Positions 47,587-58,489 of a stretch of DNA of 64,000 bases are shown here, one piece after another. A program made the translations under genes and the position numbers. A model generated the notes under the pieces. That model made no database searches, was not told the DNA's origin, and worked only from the letters and a program-made list of their open reading frames with translations. The DNA comes from Pterobdella sp. o SKG-2022 (lineage: Eukaryota > Annelida > Clitellata > Hirudinida > Piscicolidae): assembly GCA_964035795.1 (NCBI GenBank), contig OZ038322.1, forward strand, positions 3,692,264 through 3,756,263, in the 5' to 3' direction. The stretch's first letter is position 1; each line of letters starts with the position of its first letter.

Positions 47587-47823
47587 TATGCCATGCTCCC
47601 GAGGTCCAAAACTATCGCTTCTTTGGGGTCATACATTTTTCAAATTACGTCAATGATATATACAATATACTACTCATTAGAAAGTGCGATTAAAAATAAA
47701 AGCCAATAAATTTACAGTAGTTAGTATTCTACAATGAATAATATTGAATAAAAAATTTTGCACTGGGATGTGATTTTAATTTTAATTTTGATAAAGAAAC
47801 AGCCCTTTTGATCGAACAGAGGG
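47587..47823. repeat. 237-bp block identical to 34745-34981
   Basis: See 34745-34981. It ends the homology between copies A and C on the right; beyond it the two loci differ apart from a few bases. Confidence 0.9.
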
Positions 47824-48449
47824 ATTCTAGATACAAATGTTGTGTACTTCGTACTATTTCTAATACATTATTAAATTGAAAAAATATCTTATAAAGAAAA
47901 CCTAAATTTATCTACTTGAGAAAAAGGTTTCATGGAAAGATCTTTAGATTAATTTTAATATATCTTGTTGTCCAAGATGCATATCTTAACGTTAATCATC
48001 AAAATTATAAAAACTTAAAACATACATTTTTTTGAAAATTATTCTCTTTTAATCCAAAAAAATATATTTCGAAGTATTAAATTCTCTGATTCAAAATCAA
48101 ACGACTTTTGGTTGGCAAAATTCAACGAGAAATTTTTCATTTGTGTCTTATAAAGTCCATGAAAACGAGTTTTTGTATTATAGGCATTCCGATCTAATGA
48201 ACAACTATTTATTATATATACTGAAACAAACTTCCACTCTTCAAAAGTTTGGAAAACTCAGGTCCGGATTTTTGAAAACCTACTGTTTAAAAACTGTTCA
48301 TTCATTAAAGATTTTCTGGTTTAGAATTCAAAACCGGGAAAAATAGATTAGTTGCTTGAAATACTAATCGTAATGTTTAATTTTCAATTTTTCAAGTCTG
48401 TTTTTATTTGAACTCCTGAATGTTCTAGATTTGAAAAAACTACGAATAA

Positions 48450-49440
48450 CTAAATTAGCCTCCGACTGAAACAATTAAAATCAAGAAGTAGTAGTAGTAC
48501 ATCCAACCTTAAGATCGGTGGCATGACGTAATTTCTTCTCCATACTTGGCTATCAGCCACAGTAGTACGCAATTTTTTAGAAGTCAGCCTCGTGTTTTTT
48601 TGAAGTACGTTTTTCAGTATTATGTTTGGACGTTCTCTTGTACAAGTCTCATCTGATATCCAGAACAACAGAATGTTTGCAGGCTTGTTGTGCCGAGCTA
48701 CATGTCCAGCAAGCGTTAACCGTCTTATTTTGCTTATGGTGGAAAGCTTTGAAATTTGACCGTATAGCTGGGTATTTGATAAGCGGTTCCTCCAAAAGGC
48801 ACTTTTGACTCTTCGAAGCATGCGAGTGTAGGTGCCATCAACTTTCTTCTCTGCAGCATTGGTCATTACCAAGGATTCACAAACGTATAGCAATATCGAC
48901 TCTATTGTGGGTTTGAAAACTCGCTTCTGTGGTAATGCTAGCATTCCAGACTTCTTCTAGAAAGTTGAGAGTGCTCCATGGTTTGCCGATTCGGTATCTC
49001 GTGAAGAGTTAGTATATCCTCCCAGATAAATAAAACCATCAAGTTTTTCAATTTTGTCACATTCATTGCATGCATTTGACTCTCTACAGAAGGATTGGTG
49101 AGCCTTGCTTTGGTCTTGCTGGCGTTGAGGAAGAGACCTAAATTTTGAATTTTTGTCTCAATTTTATTAAAAAAGAGTCTCGGCTTTGTTGATTGTATCT
49201 TCAAAAAAATCGATATCGTGGGCAAATGCAAGCTTGGCGAGTATCTGGAGGAGAACTCTGTGATTTAATCTCTTCTTAAAAGTCAATCCATCTGAAGAAA
49301 GAATTTATGCGGACAGTATAACCCAAGCAAATGATGAAAAGGAACGAAGCAAGTGAGTCTCCTTGGAGCATGTCAGTATTGCTTTAAAGGGTCAGGGTTT
49401 TCTTAAAATCAAACGCTTAGTGGATAATACGGGGCAACTC
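48450..49440 (-). mobile_element. LINE fragment, C-terminal half of reverse transcriptase
   Basis: Minus strand from ~49390 reads D-M-L-Q-G-D-S-L-A-S-F-L-F-I-I-C-L, then E-T-K-I-Q-N-L-G-L-F-L-N-A-S-K-T-K-A and F-K-P-T-I-E-S-I-L-L-Y-V-C-E-S. It ends with I-S-K-I-R-R-L-T-L-A-G-H-V-A-R-H. This is the normal order of thumb and C-terminal blocks in RTE/L2-like elements. Two ORFs overlap out of frame, so it is broken. It lies between the duplicated flank and HDHD3, where the copy at 38 kb has no insertion. Confidence 0.8.
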
Positions 49441-49672
49441 ACCCCAAGCTTCTTATTATTATGATTTTTGCTTTAATTTTAATTTTAAGTTTATAAAATT
49501 TTAAAAAATGTTGGAAATGTGATGGAAATATTTAAAAATCTATATTTTAAGATTATTTGCTCATTTTGAACGGAAAAAAAATAAACCAATGAAAGGTGAG
49601 CATTCCTACTTGTCATTTTAACTTTTAAATTTTTTATGCCTTACTTTTAAAATGCTCCCTTAAAAAAGCAAA

Positions 49673-50547
49673 ATGGGAACAAAATTAAAATTTGTAAGTT
49701 TTGATGCTGTTAACACTATTCTTAAAGTTAATCATGATTCAGTTTTTCAATACGCCAAGGCTGCTCAAAAGTTTGGAGTTGCAGTTTGTGAGGACAAATT
49801 ACGCCACTCATATGAGTAAATAATAAAATATAATTTTGATTGTTCTGATTTTTTATGAAAAGTATTTTAACATTTTACTGATTTAAAAAAAATTAATGTT
49901 TCAGTCTTATTAAGCTATGTTTTTTTTACTTTGTGTGAAAATAAAGTTTAAAGAATGTTGATTTCATTTATAATTTTTTCAGACCAGCTTGGTTGCGTAT
50001 GAAACAACAATTTCCTAATTATGGGGTGAAAGAAGGATTGACAAGTAAGATATGGTGGAAAAAATTCATAAAAGAGGTTTTCAATGGAGCAGGTTGTGTG
50101 GAATTATGTAATAGAGATGCAAAAAGACTTGAACAACTTTCAGAATATCTTTATGATCAATTTGGTTTATCTTCTAGTTGGGAAGTGACAGATGGTGTAC
50201 GAGAAATGTTGAAAGATTTAAAAAAAATGGGTCTCAAAACAGCAGTTGTTTCAAACTTTGATGAGCGATTACCAATTGTTCTTGACCAACTAAAATTATT
50301 AAATTTGTTTGACTATTTAATTACTTCAGTTGCAGCTGAAGCAGAAAAACCAAGTACAAGAATTTTTGAATATGCTGTAAAAGTAATAGGAATTGAGCCT
50401 GAAAAGGGTCTGCATGTTGGTGATAACTATGAAGAAGATGTTATTCCAGCGAGGTTGGTTGGAATGCAAGCCCTGCTTTTTGATGAACAATCTAAGTCAA
50501 CAGATGCTCTTCATCACTTTAATTGCCTTGTTTCATTGTTGAAATAA
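49673..50547 (+). CDS. HDHD3: Haloacid dehalogenase-like hydrolase domain-containing protein 3
   Basis: Two exons, 49673-49815 and 49983-50547, with GTAAAT donor and TTTTTTCAG acceptor; 708 nt, 235 residues, close to the vertebrate length (~250). Motif I is F-V-S-F-D-A-V-N-T-I-L, with the expected nucleophile at Asp11. Family blocks follow: F-P-N-Y-G-V-K-E-G-L-T-S-K-I-W-W, then V-V-S-N-F-D-E-R-L (motif II), A-E-A-E-K-P-S-T-R-I-F (motif III Lys) and H-V-G-D-N-Y-E-E-D-V (motif IV acids). The usual second Asp of motif I (+2) is Val. The cap is the small helical HAD type. Substrate is not established for the family. An AATAAA lies at 50776. Confidence 0.95.
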
Positions 50548-53138
50548 TTTTAAATTTGTTTTTTAATAGTCTTTCATTATTTTCAATCAGTTAAACTTCT
50601 TATGTTTTTAGATTCACACTTAGTAAATTTTATCTAATTGTCTTAAAATTTATTCCTAAATGACTAACATTTGCTTTAAAAAATATTGTATTCTCTATTA
50701 ACAATTAATTGATTTTAACAATTCATTAATACTAACATATGTAATGCCTATAAGATCCGATAATACTTTTAAGAAAATAAAATTTCTAATTTTTGATTGT
50801 TTATTGAATTTGTTAGGCATGAGTTAATGTTGGTCTGGGCATGACCAAATTTAGCGCCTGAAATTGAAGGTTTCTTTTTGATTTAACTTGCATTATAGTA
50901 GACAAACTGATATTCTGGTATCATTTTCATTTGCCTTGAAGGATGATGTTTTTGTGTTGACAACGGTAAAATAACAAATATAAAAACGATAAATTTTGAA
51001 TTAGAAAATTTTAAGTATGAAGTTAGCTGGGACTAGTACTAAATGGTTTCATAGGGCGCTCCTCCAGGCGAGAAAGTCTTATTTTTGCCTAATTGAATTA
51101 AGCATAAAAATGAATAAAACCTTATTTATAGTAAAGAAATACATTACTTTAATTTAATTATTTTTAGTTCGAATAAATAATTTTGAAACATTACTTTAAT
51201 ATTTTAAAAAATTTCAATAAATTATTTTATCGAATTTAATCAATTACTTTATAAATTTTAAAAACTTATTCTAATAAGTTCAAAAAATTGTTTTGATTAA
51301 TTAAGTTGTTTTCAAAACAAGCCTGCAAGGATGAATCTATATGATAGTCCAACTCGTTAGACCTGTCCCACTTATTTTCACTATGAACTGCAATATTGAA
51401 AAATATCAGACAACAAAATTCTATGAACCAAATAAACCAAAAATATCTGAATGAGTAACCAAATAAATAAAAGTTAAAATTTTTTGAAACCATTCCAACC
51501 AGGAAACTACCTGTGGAGCAGATTCTCAAAAATTCAGACACGTCGAGACATAGAGGTAGCTAGATTTTTGGGAGGGTATGTAAATGTTTTTTGATATAAA
51601 CAATATTGAAGGCAATGAAACTACAATTTTTTAAAGGTTTTGCAGTTAGCTTAGATATGTCTCTAGGTGTCGGTTACTTCATCAGTATTGGACTCACTTT
51701 AAGAAGTTCATCTTGAAACAAATATTTTATGATTCTTATTTGGTCACAAAACTTCGTTTTTTTGTTTCATTTAGTGGCTTATTTTTCACTTTAGTTGAGT
51801 TACCAATAAAAAAATTGTTCAACAGTTTTATCACCACTGATTGTTCGTGTTTTCTTGATTCTCTTCATTATCAATAATTTTGAGCTCCGTGTAGTTATGA
51901 ACTACAAAATAGTTTCTCGAAGCTAAAAACCAATCAAGCAACATGACTGAGAATTCAAATGCAATTAGAAAATTCAACTAAAATATTTTGGTCTTTTATT
52001 GATGAAACACTTAGTTTTTCGTTTTTATTTAATCCGTATGCATTATGATTCTTCATAATCCTTTTTTTGCAAAAAATGAGTGTTTCTGAAGCATATTCCT
52101 TTTTTATCGCTAGAAGGTTTCAGTTTTTGCAAAAACTTGTACCCTGCATTTCTCGAAGTTAATGACGAGTATACACTTTAAAAACATTTCGAAAACTAAT
52201 AGTGAAACTTTTTCCAGATTATTGAAAATTTTAGGTACCCAGATTTTCGAGGACCCATTGTGATAAAAAAAAGAGTAAGACGCATGAAGAAAAAATGCTG
52301 TCGTCGTCTGGTGAACAATGCTGATATAAGCCGAGACATGTCTTGTGTTGTTGGTGACTTTCATCATAAAGATGAAAGAGTTTTTTTACCGTGAAATTTT
52401 TGAATTAAGTAGGAAGAGTAAAAATGAGTAGAAGAAAAAAAACCAGAAAGCACGTGAAAGCGGCCACAAGTTTCACCAACATCATAAGCTTGCATCACTG
52501 TCGTTCTGAATGTATTTGCGATCAATTACCTAAACTTCATTTTTAAAATGTCAGGCTACTCAAATATTTAAGTTTTATAGCAATAAAACCCGCATGTTTT
52601 CTTTTTCGTAACTCTTTTGATTATATAAGCAAGTATGTTACGAAAGATTCTTTGAATACGCTAAATATTTATATACAGGGAGCCAGATTAATAAATGCCC
52701 ATCCATGATTTATTAAACGCTATGTATTTCTTGATCAAATTTTGTTTTATTTAAGTTAAACAATAGGTTTCTGATTGCAGTATTTGCATTTATTTCAAAG
52801 CCATAAACATATCAACTAAAATCTCAAAATTTGAGTTAAGGTGCGAAATTGCTAGAGGACCACTTGTAAATGCTGCATAATTTTAGTTAATAAGAATATA
52901 ATTGATCACTCATTAGATTTTACGTGAAAGTAAACTAACAAAGCAAGAACAAGCCAAAATGCTGGGATTCGAGCAGGTCGGAAATAAAATGAGAAGGAAT
53001 GAGTATCTGGTCACATTAAAAACTCTAATATTATGTTATTAAAATCAAAAGATAGAAGAAAGGTAAAAACGATATGGTTTCACAAGAAAGTTGCTTTGGG
53101 AAGCTAGTATGGGTACAAAGTCAACGAATCAGCTCAGA
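50548..53138. other. Intergenic, one membrane-type ORF, otherwise nothing seen
   Basis: AT-rich with no recognised gene except the weak candidate at 51266-51541. The minus-strand ORF at 52110-52367 has no domain I recognise and I treat it as chance. Confidence 0.45.
51266..51541 (-). CDS. Membrane ORF of unknown family (possible relic exon)
   Basis: A 91-residue frame. An aromatic hydrophobic stretch (Y-F-W-F-I-W-F-I-E-F-C-C-L-I-F-F) is followed by a polar segment H-S-E-N-K-W-D-R-S-N-E-L-D and then C-F-E-N-N-L. The layout recalls the third helix and start of the large loop in tetraspanins, but the defining C-C-G motif is absent from this frame. The T-rich context could give the hydrophobicity by chance. 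Low confidence. Confidence 0.2.
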   Translation of the reverse strand: MSEFLRICSTGSFLVGMVSKNFNFYLFGYSFRYFWFIWFIEFCCLIFFNIAVHSENKWDRSNELDYHIDSSLQACFENNLINQNNFLNLLE

Positions 53139-53322
53139 ATGTAATGTAATGTAATGCAGTATTTATAAAGTGCTTTTCCTCATAGATCAAAGCGCTTGCT
53201 ACAAATTTAAATGTAGCGAAAACACCGTGGAACAGGTGCTAATTGTCGGCCCACGCGGGATCGAACCCAGTAACTTTAGATAATTAGTCTAATGCTCAAC
53301 CATTGAGCTATAGGGGCCGACA
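53139..53322 (-). repeat. tRNA-derived SINE, copy 4
   Basis: Reverse-complement copy with tail TGTAATGTAATGTAATGCAG, body AAAGTGCTTTTCCTCATAGA and AAGCGCTTGC, and tRNA head ending in TTGAGCTATAGGGGCCGACA on the plus strand. Closely similar to copy 3. Confidence 0.9.
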
Positions 53323-53379
53323 AACAAGTAATACTTTTTTATGCACAACATGTTTAAAAAATTTTGAGCTCTTCAACAT

Positions 53380-53494
53380 TCTTGCAGCATTTGAAAGAGA
53401 AACAAGTGCCCTTGGAAACCCTCCACCAGCACAAAGCCGTGCTATGTGGAACAAGGAGTTTTTCAATTATGAGCGAAAAATTTATAAAAGATAA
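53380..53494 (+). pseudogene. Short relic resembling a Myb/SANT-like DNA-binding domain end
   Basis: Plus strand reads F-E-R-E-T-S-A-L-G-N-P-P-P-A-Q-S-R-A-M-W then N-K-E-F-F-N-Y-E-R-K-I-Y-K-R and stop. The pattern (Gly-Pro, then a tryptophan segment and basic tail) recalls Myb/SANT-like accessory domains of insect and other invertebrate transposons. It starts right beside a SINE. Weak. Confidence 0.25.
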
Positions 53495-54236
53495 AACATA
53501 CTCTTTCTAAAAAGAAACGAAAATAATTTTTTAAAATAGAATTTCTCATCAATGCGACTAAACTTGACAAAATTTCTGGCCAATCTCTCCTGCTTACATT
53601 TTCTCAACATCTTTTCGTGGAACTTTTTAAAAGGCGAAACTAAATGGGTTGGAAAAGCCGAAAAGCTTTTGCGTTTAATTTTGCACAGACACGTGCCAGC
53701 TTTGACACTCACTGAGCATTTGGAATTCAAGAATGAAACAATGGAGTGTTTTAATTTATTTGACGCCATATTTTTCATAAATTTTTTAATAGAGTAAGGC
53801 AAATTACGTTAATCGTTTTATTATAACCGGCTCCAGAACATCCCCTCTGCCTATTAATAATTTTTACACTCGTTAGTGGAAAACTTCAAATATATATCAC
53901 ACTTAAAATTCGACATTTCAAATATTTATAAATTGCAAAACTAAGTCAATAATTTAAAAAAATGAATTTAAAACCAAAACAAAATGTCGTAACACGATTG
54001 ACCAATAATATACCAAAACTTGTGAAACCTAGTGCCTACTTAAACAAGTATTCCATGTGTCGTTTATAATTAGGATTTGAAGCCTATAAAAACTAGATAT
54101 CAACCTTAAACTGCAGCGCAACAACTCACCATACCCATCCACACACCTACCCATAGTTCCAAATTTACGTTGCAACCTTAACCTACATTTAATAGTTGCT
54201 TTACACATTCTTTTTACAAATTTGTCACATGTTAAT
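53495..54236. other. 3' flank of the MKK gene
   Basis: Holds the presumed 3' UTR of the kinase gene. Two overlapping ORFs on opposite strands (53552-53797 plus, 53482-53802 minus) are unusually long for this composition, but I recognise neither. The minus one is lysine-rich. Confidence 0.35.
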
Positions 54237-57200
54237 TCAAGTGCTAGCGGAAGCATCCAGAACTTTGCTGACAAATGCACCCATGTCAACGTGGGTGCTC
54301 TTAGCGTTGCAAAGAAAGTCATGCTCCAAGAGAACTTTGTAGTTTGGTCTTTGGTCATATTCTTTAATGAGACTGTTGGTTGTCATAAAAAAATTAAGGT
54401 ATTTATACTTCAAACTATTTTCTATCATCCTTTCTATAGTCCCATCTTTATGGGTTAGACTTAAATAATATATAAAAGATGACTCACCACTGGTTGATGA
54501 AATCTTGGAGTGCAGGAGAGTAAGGCGTGGAAGGAGGGAGGGAGGGGGAGGCTTCCTTTACCACTTGCTTCAGCTGGTCAAATGGAGTGCTCCAGCTGGG
54601 ATATGGAAATTTACCTGTCGATATCTCTATCTGCAAAAACAATTTAGTTTGGTTAGGCCCTTGATGAATGAAAATGAAGTATAAAATGATTTTTTAATTT
54701 TATTTTCGTATTTATTAATCAAATCAACTACTAGTATGATTATAGTGGCATTAACTTCATGAGTTTCTAAACCACTGAGTATTATGTACTATGACTGCAA
54801 AATAATTAAATTCACTGCAATGTAATGGAATTTTTCATAAATACAGCAATTGTAACATGGATTATACAAATATAACAAAATAAAATGAAATAGAAAACTA
54901 AGAGTGTATGAAAAAAAGGTCTGGTGTTTGAAACATAGGATATACAAAAATATGTTGATACTCAAAGTTCATCTACATTCTATGAAAAGCAAAGCCAGAA
55001 TTAATCTCATAAGAAAGGCTTGGTAGTTGTTGAGAGTCATTGTACAGATTTATTGAATTTCAAAATGAATTATCCAGTTTTTAAGAATAAAATCTAGTCT
55101 TTGAGCTTCCATTTAACTCTTAAACCTTTTATTGGAGTCAAAGATCATCTATAAATTTGATTAAATAAATTTCTCGGTATTTTCGGATTTTAATCATTTT
55201 GAAGTTTATGAAATCAAAAAATATTTGGATTGAAAGGTACTTGAGGTGCTCCAGAAAAAATTCTTAAATTATATATAAGTATGGTTGCATAGGTAGATAG
55301 ATGGATGGTACAATTCCAATCCAAGGATGATTAGCTCTAGTTAAAAAACATTTACCGGGACTCTATCCACTTTTAAACTCACTTTTTCATTTTCTTCCAT
55401 CTCAAGCACTGTATTTCTCAAAAAACTTAGACATTCAAACAATATTTAGTTTTTCCATTAGCTTTAAGTTCACTTCTCTAAAGACAATCTATTTTGAAAC
55501 CAAACTGTACAATAGTGTGTGACCAGATATAAATTTGTAGAAGAAAGTACAATAATACACTGTGACCATTTTTTATGTTGCAAACTGTATATGGACAATC
55601 ATTTACAGATGCTCAACAAATCAGCCAATCAACTGAAAGTGCTTGAAAGCATGTAGATTAAAGAGTCATTATTGAACAACGCACCATGGTGATGCCGAGA
55701 CTCCACACATCTGATCGCACGTCATACCCCTTTCCTGGCTCTGGGTTGATCCTTTCAGGCTGTAGTGAGCAACATTTTCATCAAAAATTTAGTAAAAACT
55801 GAAACATTTTTATGACTAAAACTAAACATTCTGTCAGAATGACATGGATATAAACGATAAAATGGTGAGATAGTATGAATAGTGATAGAATAATAAAATC
55901 TCACAGCCATGTAAGGCTTGCACCCAGCATCAATAGTCTTGGCCACTGAGTTGATGAGGTCACCACTGATGCCAAAATCACAGATCTTCACCTGTTATAA
56001 GGGTGAACTACAACATTTGCAAAATTGAAAACAGTACAAAACATGAGTGAATTTAACTCAGTTGACTGATGAAATGATAAACACAAACCTCTCCCCCACG
56101 ATTGAGAAGAATGTTTGATGGCTTGACGTCTCGATGGATCACCTGCAAACATGTACTAATTTATATAATTATGAGGTTGAAATTGTTATAAAAATCACTA
56201 AGCGCTAAATATACTTTTTAAAATAGTATGAATCTTTTGCTACAAATAAATTTTCAAGCATGTGAGAAAATAGATCTTAATTGATGTTTATTATTTAGTG
56301 ATCAATGTACAATTTAAATGCCATTCTGTCTCAAACCTTCAACTTCTGCTGTAGGTAGTGCAGAGCATTGACCACCTTGGTAGTAGTGTCATGTGTTAGT
56401 GATGCTCATGGATGAAACCTTTAAAATATTGAATACATACGGAAAACGCGATCTTGCCCAGAACTCCCTCGGGGATGATGTCTCCCTGGTAGTAGACCAT
56501 CTTGTAGAACCGGTCAAGTGAGGTGTCCATCACCTCCATGCAGATCCACACATCACCCTGTGCATCAATATTAGTTTCAGTATCAAACTTATGCCTCTAT
56601 CATCTTTTATTAATACCTTATATTGAACATCCACCTACAAAAGAAGTGTTATTGCTTCGAATCTATTAATAAGACTTGAATAAAACATGATATGGAGGTT
56701 TTGAAACTATTTATCTATGAAACTTTAACATTTTAGAAACCAACAAATACATGATATATAAGTGTAACTTGAACTTATACTAAGTCATCATGACCATCAT
56801 TTCACATTCATTTCTATGCTAACATGGCTTGTCAATATCAATTCCCTTAATCATATTATACTGCTTTATACATCCCAGCATGGCTGACAGCAGTGGGTTA
56901 TTGATAATAAGTTGTGTACATAAAATCAACATGAGACCTCCCTGAAGAGAGCCCCATAATAGTCGACTGTGTAAGGACACTCCTTGGTCTTCATGTTGAT
57001 TTGTAAGTCCATTTGCAGACGTTTTTGTTCTTTGGGGTTGATGGTGCAGCGGATTAACTGTGGTGTTGTGGTGCGTTTGTTGGGAATACCATTTGTTTTA
57101 GTATTATATCAATAGACTTTTTGGTTTCAACTTCAAAATGAAGTTGTTAGATACTTCATTTTAAAAGAAACTAAGTTTTGGCAAGTTAGACCTTATCATG

Positions 57201-58489
57201 AAAGATTGGTGACAGTGTTATGTGGCTTATTCTATTTATAGTTTTGAAAAAAAAAACAGAAATTAAATGGAAATGTTGGTATTAAAAGGTTGCTAAATAT
57301 AATTGTTTATATAAAAGGTTTAAATTATTGTACCACTATATATAGAACAAAATCCATAACAAAGACATACTAATATTTTATCATAAGATCTAACTTATCA
57401 AAAACTGAAGATTTTTCAGAAATAAATGTATTTGAAAAAACTCCTCATTTTGAAGTGAAGATAAAAAATTATTGAACTAAATATGATGTTTCTTGAAGAT
57501 CAATTGAACTATATAAAAATTATTGTTGTATGATATTGAAAATTCATGTCAAAATCAGTTATAACAAAGTTACCTCTTGACAAGCCATCAACTGATCAGT
57601 TTATATAATACAATATAGGGTGACAATTGTAAAAAAGCATCATTAAATTAAAGGAAAACCTTGACTGCCATCTCCACATTCTTTTCCTTGTGTCTCATCC
57701 TCTCCACCACACCATACTGACCTCGTCCTGGCAAAATTCACATTTATTTATAAATAGATTTGTCTATCATGATTTTAAAATTTTTTAGAGTGTTTAACAT
57801 TTGAAACATTTAAAATAGTATTCAAAACTATATTACAATATAATTTATAGATTAATTATTGAATTTGTCAATAAGAGAATTATAACACAAAAATTATTGC
57901 TTGGCGTCAGTCATGAATGGTTACAAACTTGAAATAATTATTATTAATGACCTAATGAGCCCAATGATTCAAATTCATGCCCCTCAACTTTAAAGGTCTG
58001 GTCCCCAATCACAAGTGTGGCATTCAAGTCTAACTCCATTGAAGGACTGTCAATAGTAGTCAGTTTTTATAACAAATTGTTCGTGAAAAATTAGAATTCT
58101 ACTGAAAATTATACAATAAAAATAATATTTCAAAGTTGGAAAGTAACATTATCTGATCTGATTGATTCAAACGAAAATAAATCAGAAAATCTGATAAGTC
58201 TGGAAATTAAGGTATAGGCAAAAGGTTTGTTCAGATGAAAAAAGCACAAACGTTGGACTTGGAGAAGGCATGTCACTTAGGTTGAAACCAGGAAGTTTCC
58301 TTGCTGCAAAAACATTTATAAAATATTTTTAAAACTTGCATTTTTTAATTAATTTTTGAAAAAATGGTTTAAATAACTTTGGTTATTACAGCGTAATAGG
58401 ATACGACTAGTACTAATGCAACTTTTGCAGAATGCAAAAAGCGAAATTCCATATAAGTAATTATGAAACTTACGTTTTCTCTCTCCCAT
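54237..58489 (-). CDS. MAP2K6: Dual-specificity MAP kinase kinase, MKK3/6 type (complete)
   Basis: MKK3/6 phosphorylates the TGY motif of p38 MAP kinases in stress signalling. Twelve exons in coding order: 58489-58474, 58303-58252, 58046-57952, 57727-57660, 57057-56938, 56557-56441, 56375-56337, 56142-56089, 55991-55905, 55759-55685, 54630-54488, 54372-54237. All join in phase over 1002 nt: 333 residues, human MKK6 being 334. The start exon has 16 coding nt (M-G-E-R-K then a GTAAGT donor). The basic N-terminus K-P-R-K-L-P-G-F-N-L resembles the p38-docking site. Glycine loop G55-R-G-Q-Y-G60, ATP lysine K77 (M-A-V-K), H-R-D-V-K at 172-176, D-F-G 192-194. Activation loop S202-V-A-K-T206 is the MKK3/6 signature with both phosphosites; A-P-E at 216-218. 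The C-terminal lobe ends in a D-x-R-P motif region and stop. Invertebrates usually have one gene of this type. Confidence 0.95.

Larger units (their letters stand above)
45340..47825 (+). repeat. Duplicated segment, copy C (partner 32580-34990)
   Basis: Same block order as copy A, without the LINE fragment. Shared landmarks include AAACAAATCAATACTGAATA upstream of the leader, the last exon, GAGCTCCCACATAGAAGCAG (46866), and the identical 237-bp block at its end. Confidence 0.85.

Noticed and set aside
54029..54458. ORFs on both strands other than the kinase last exon
   Set aside because: They overlap the MKK last exon and its 3' flank in other frames.
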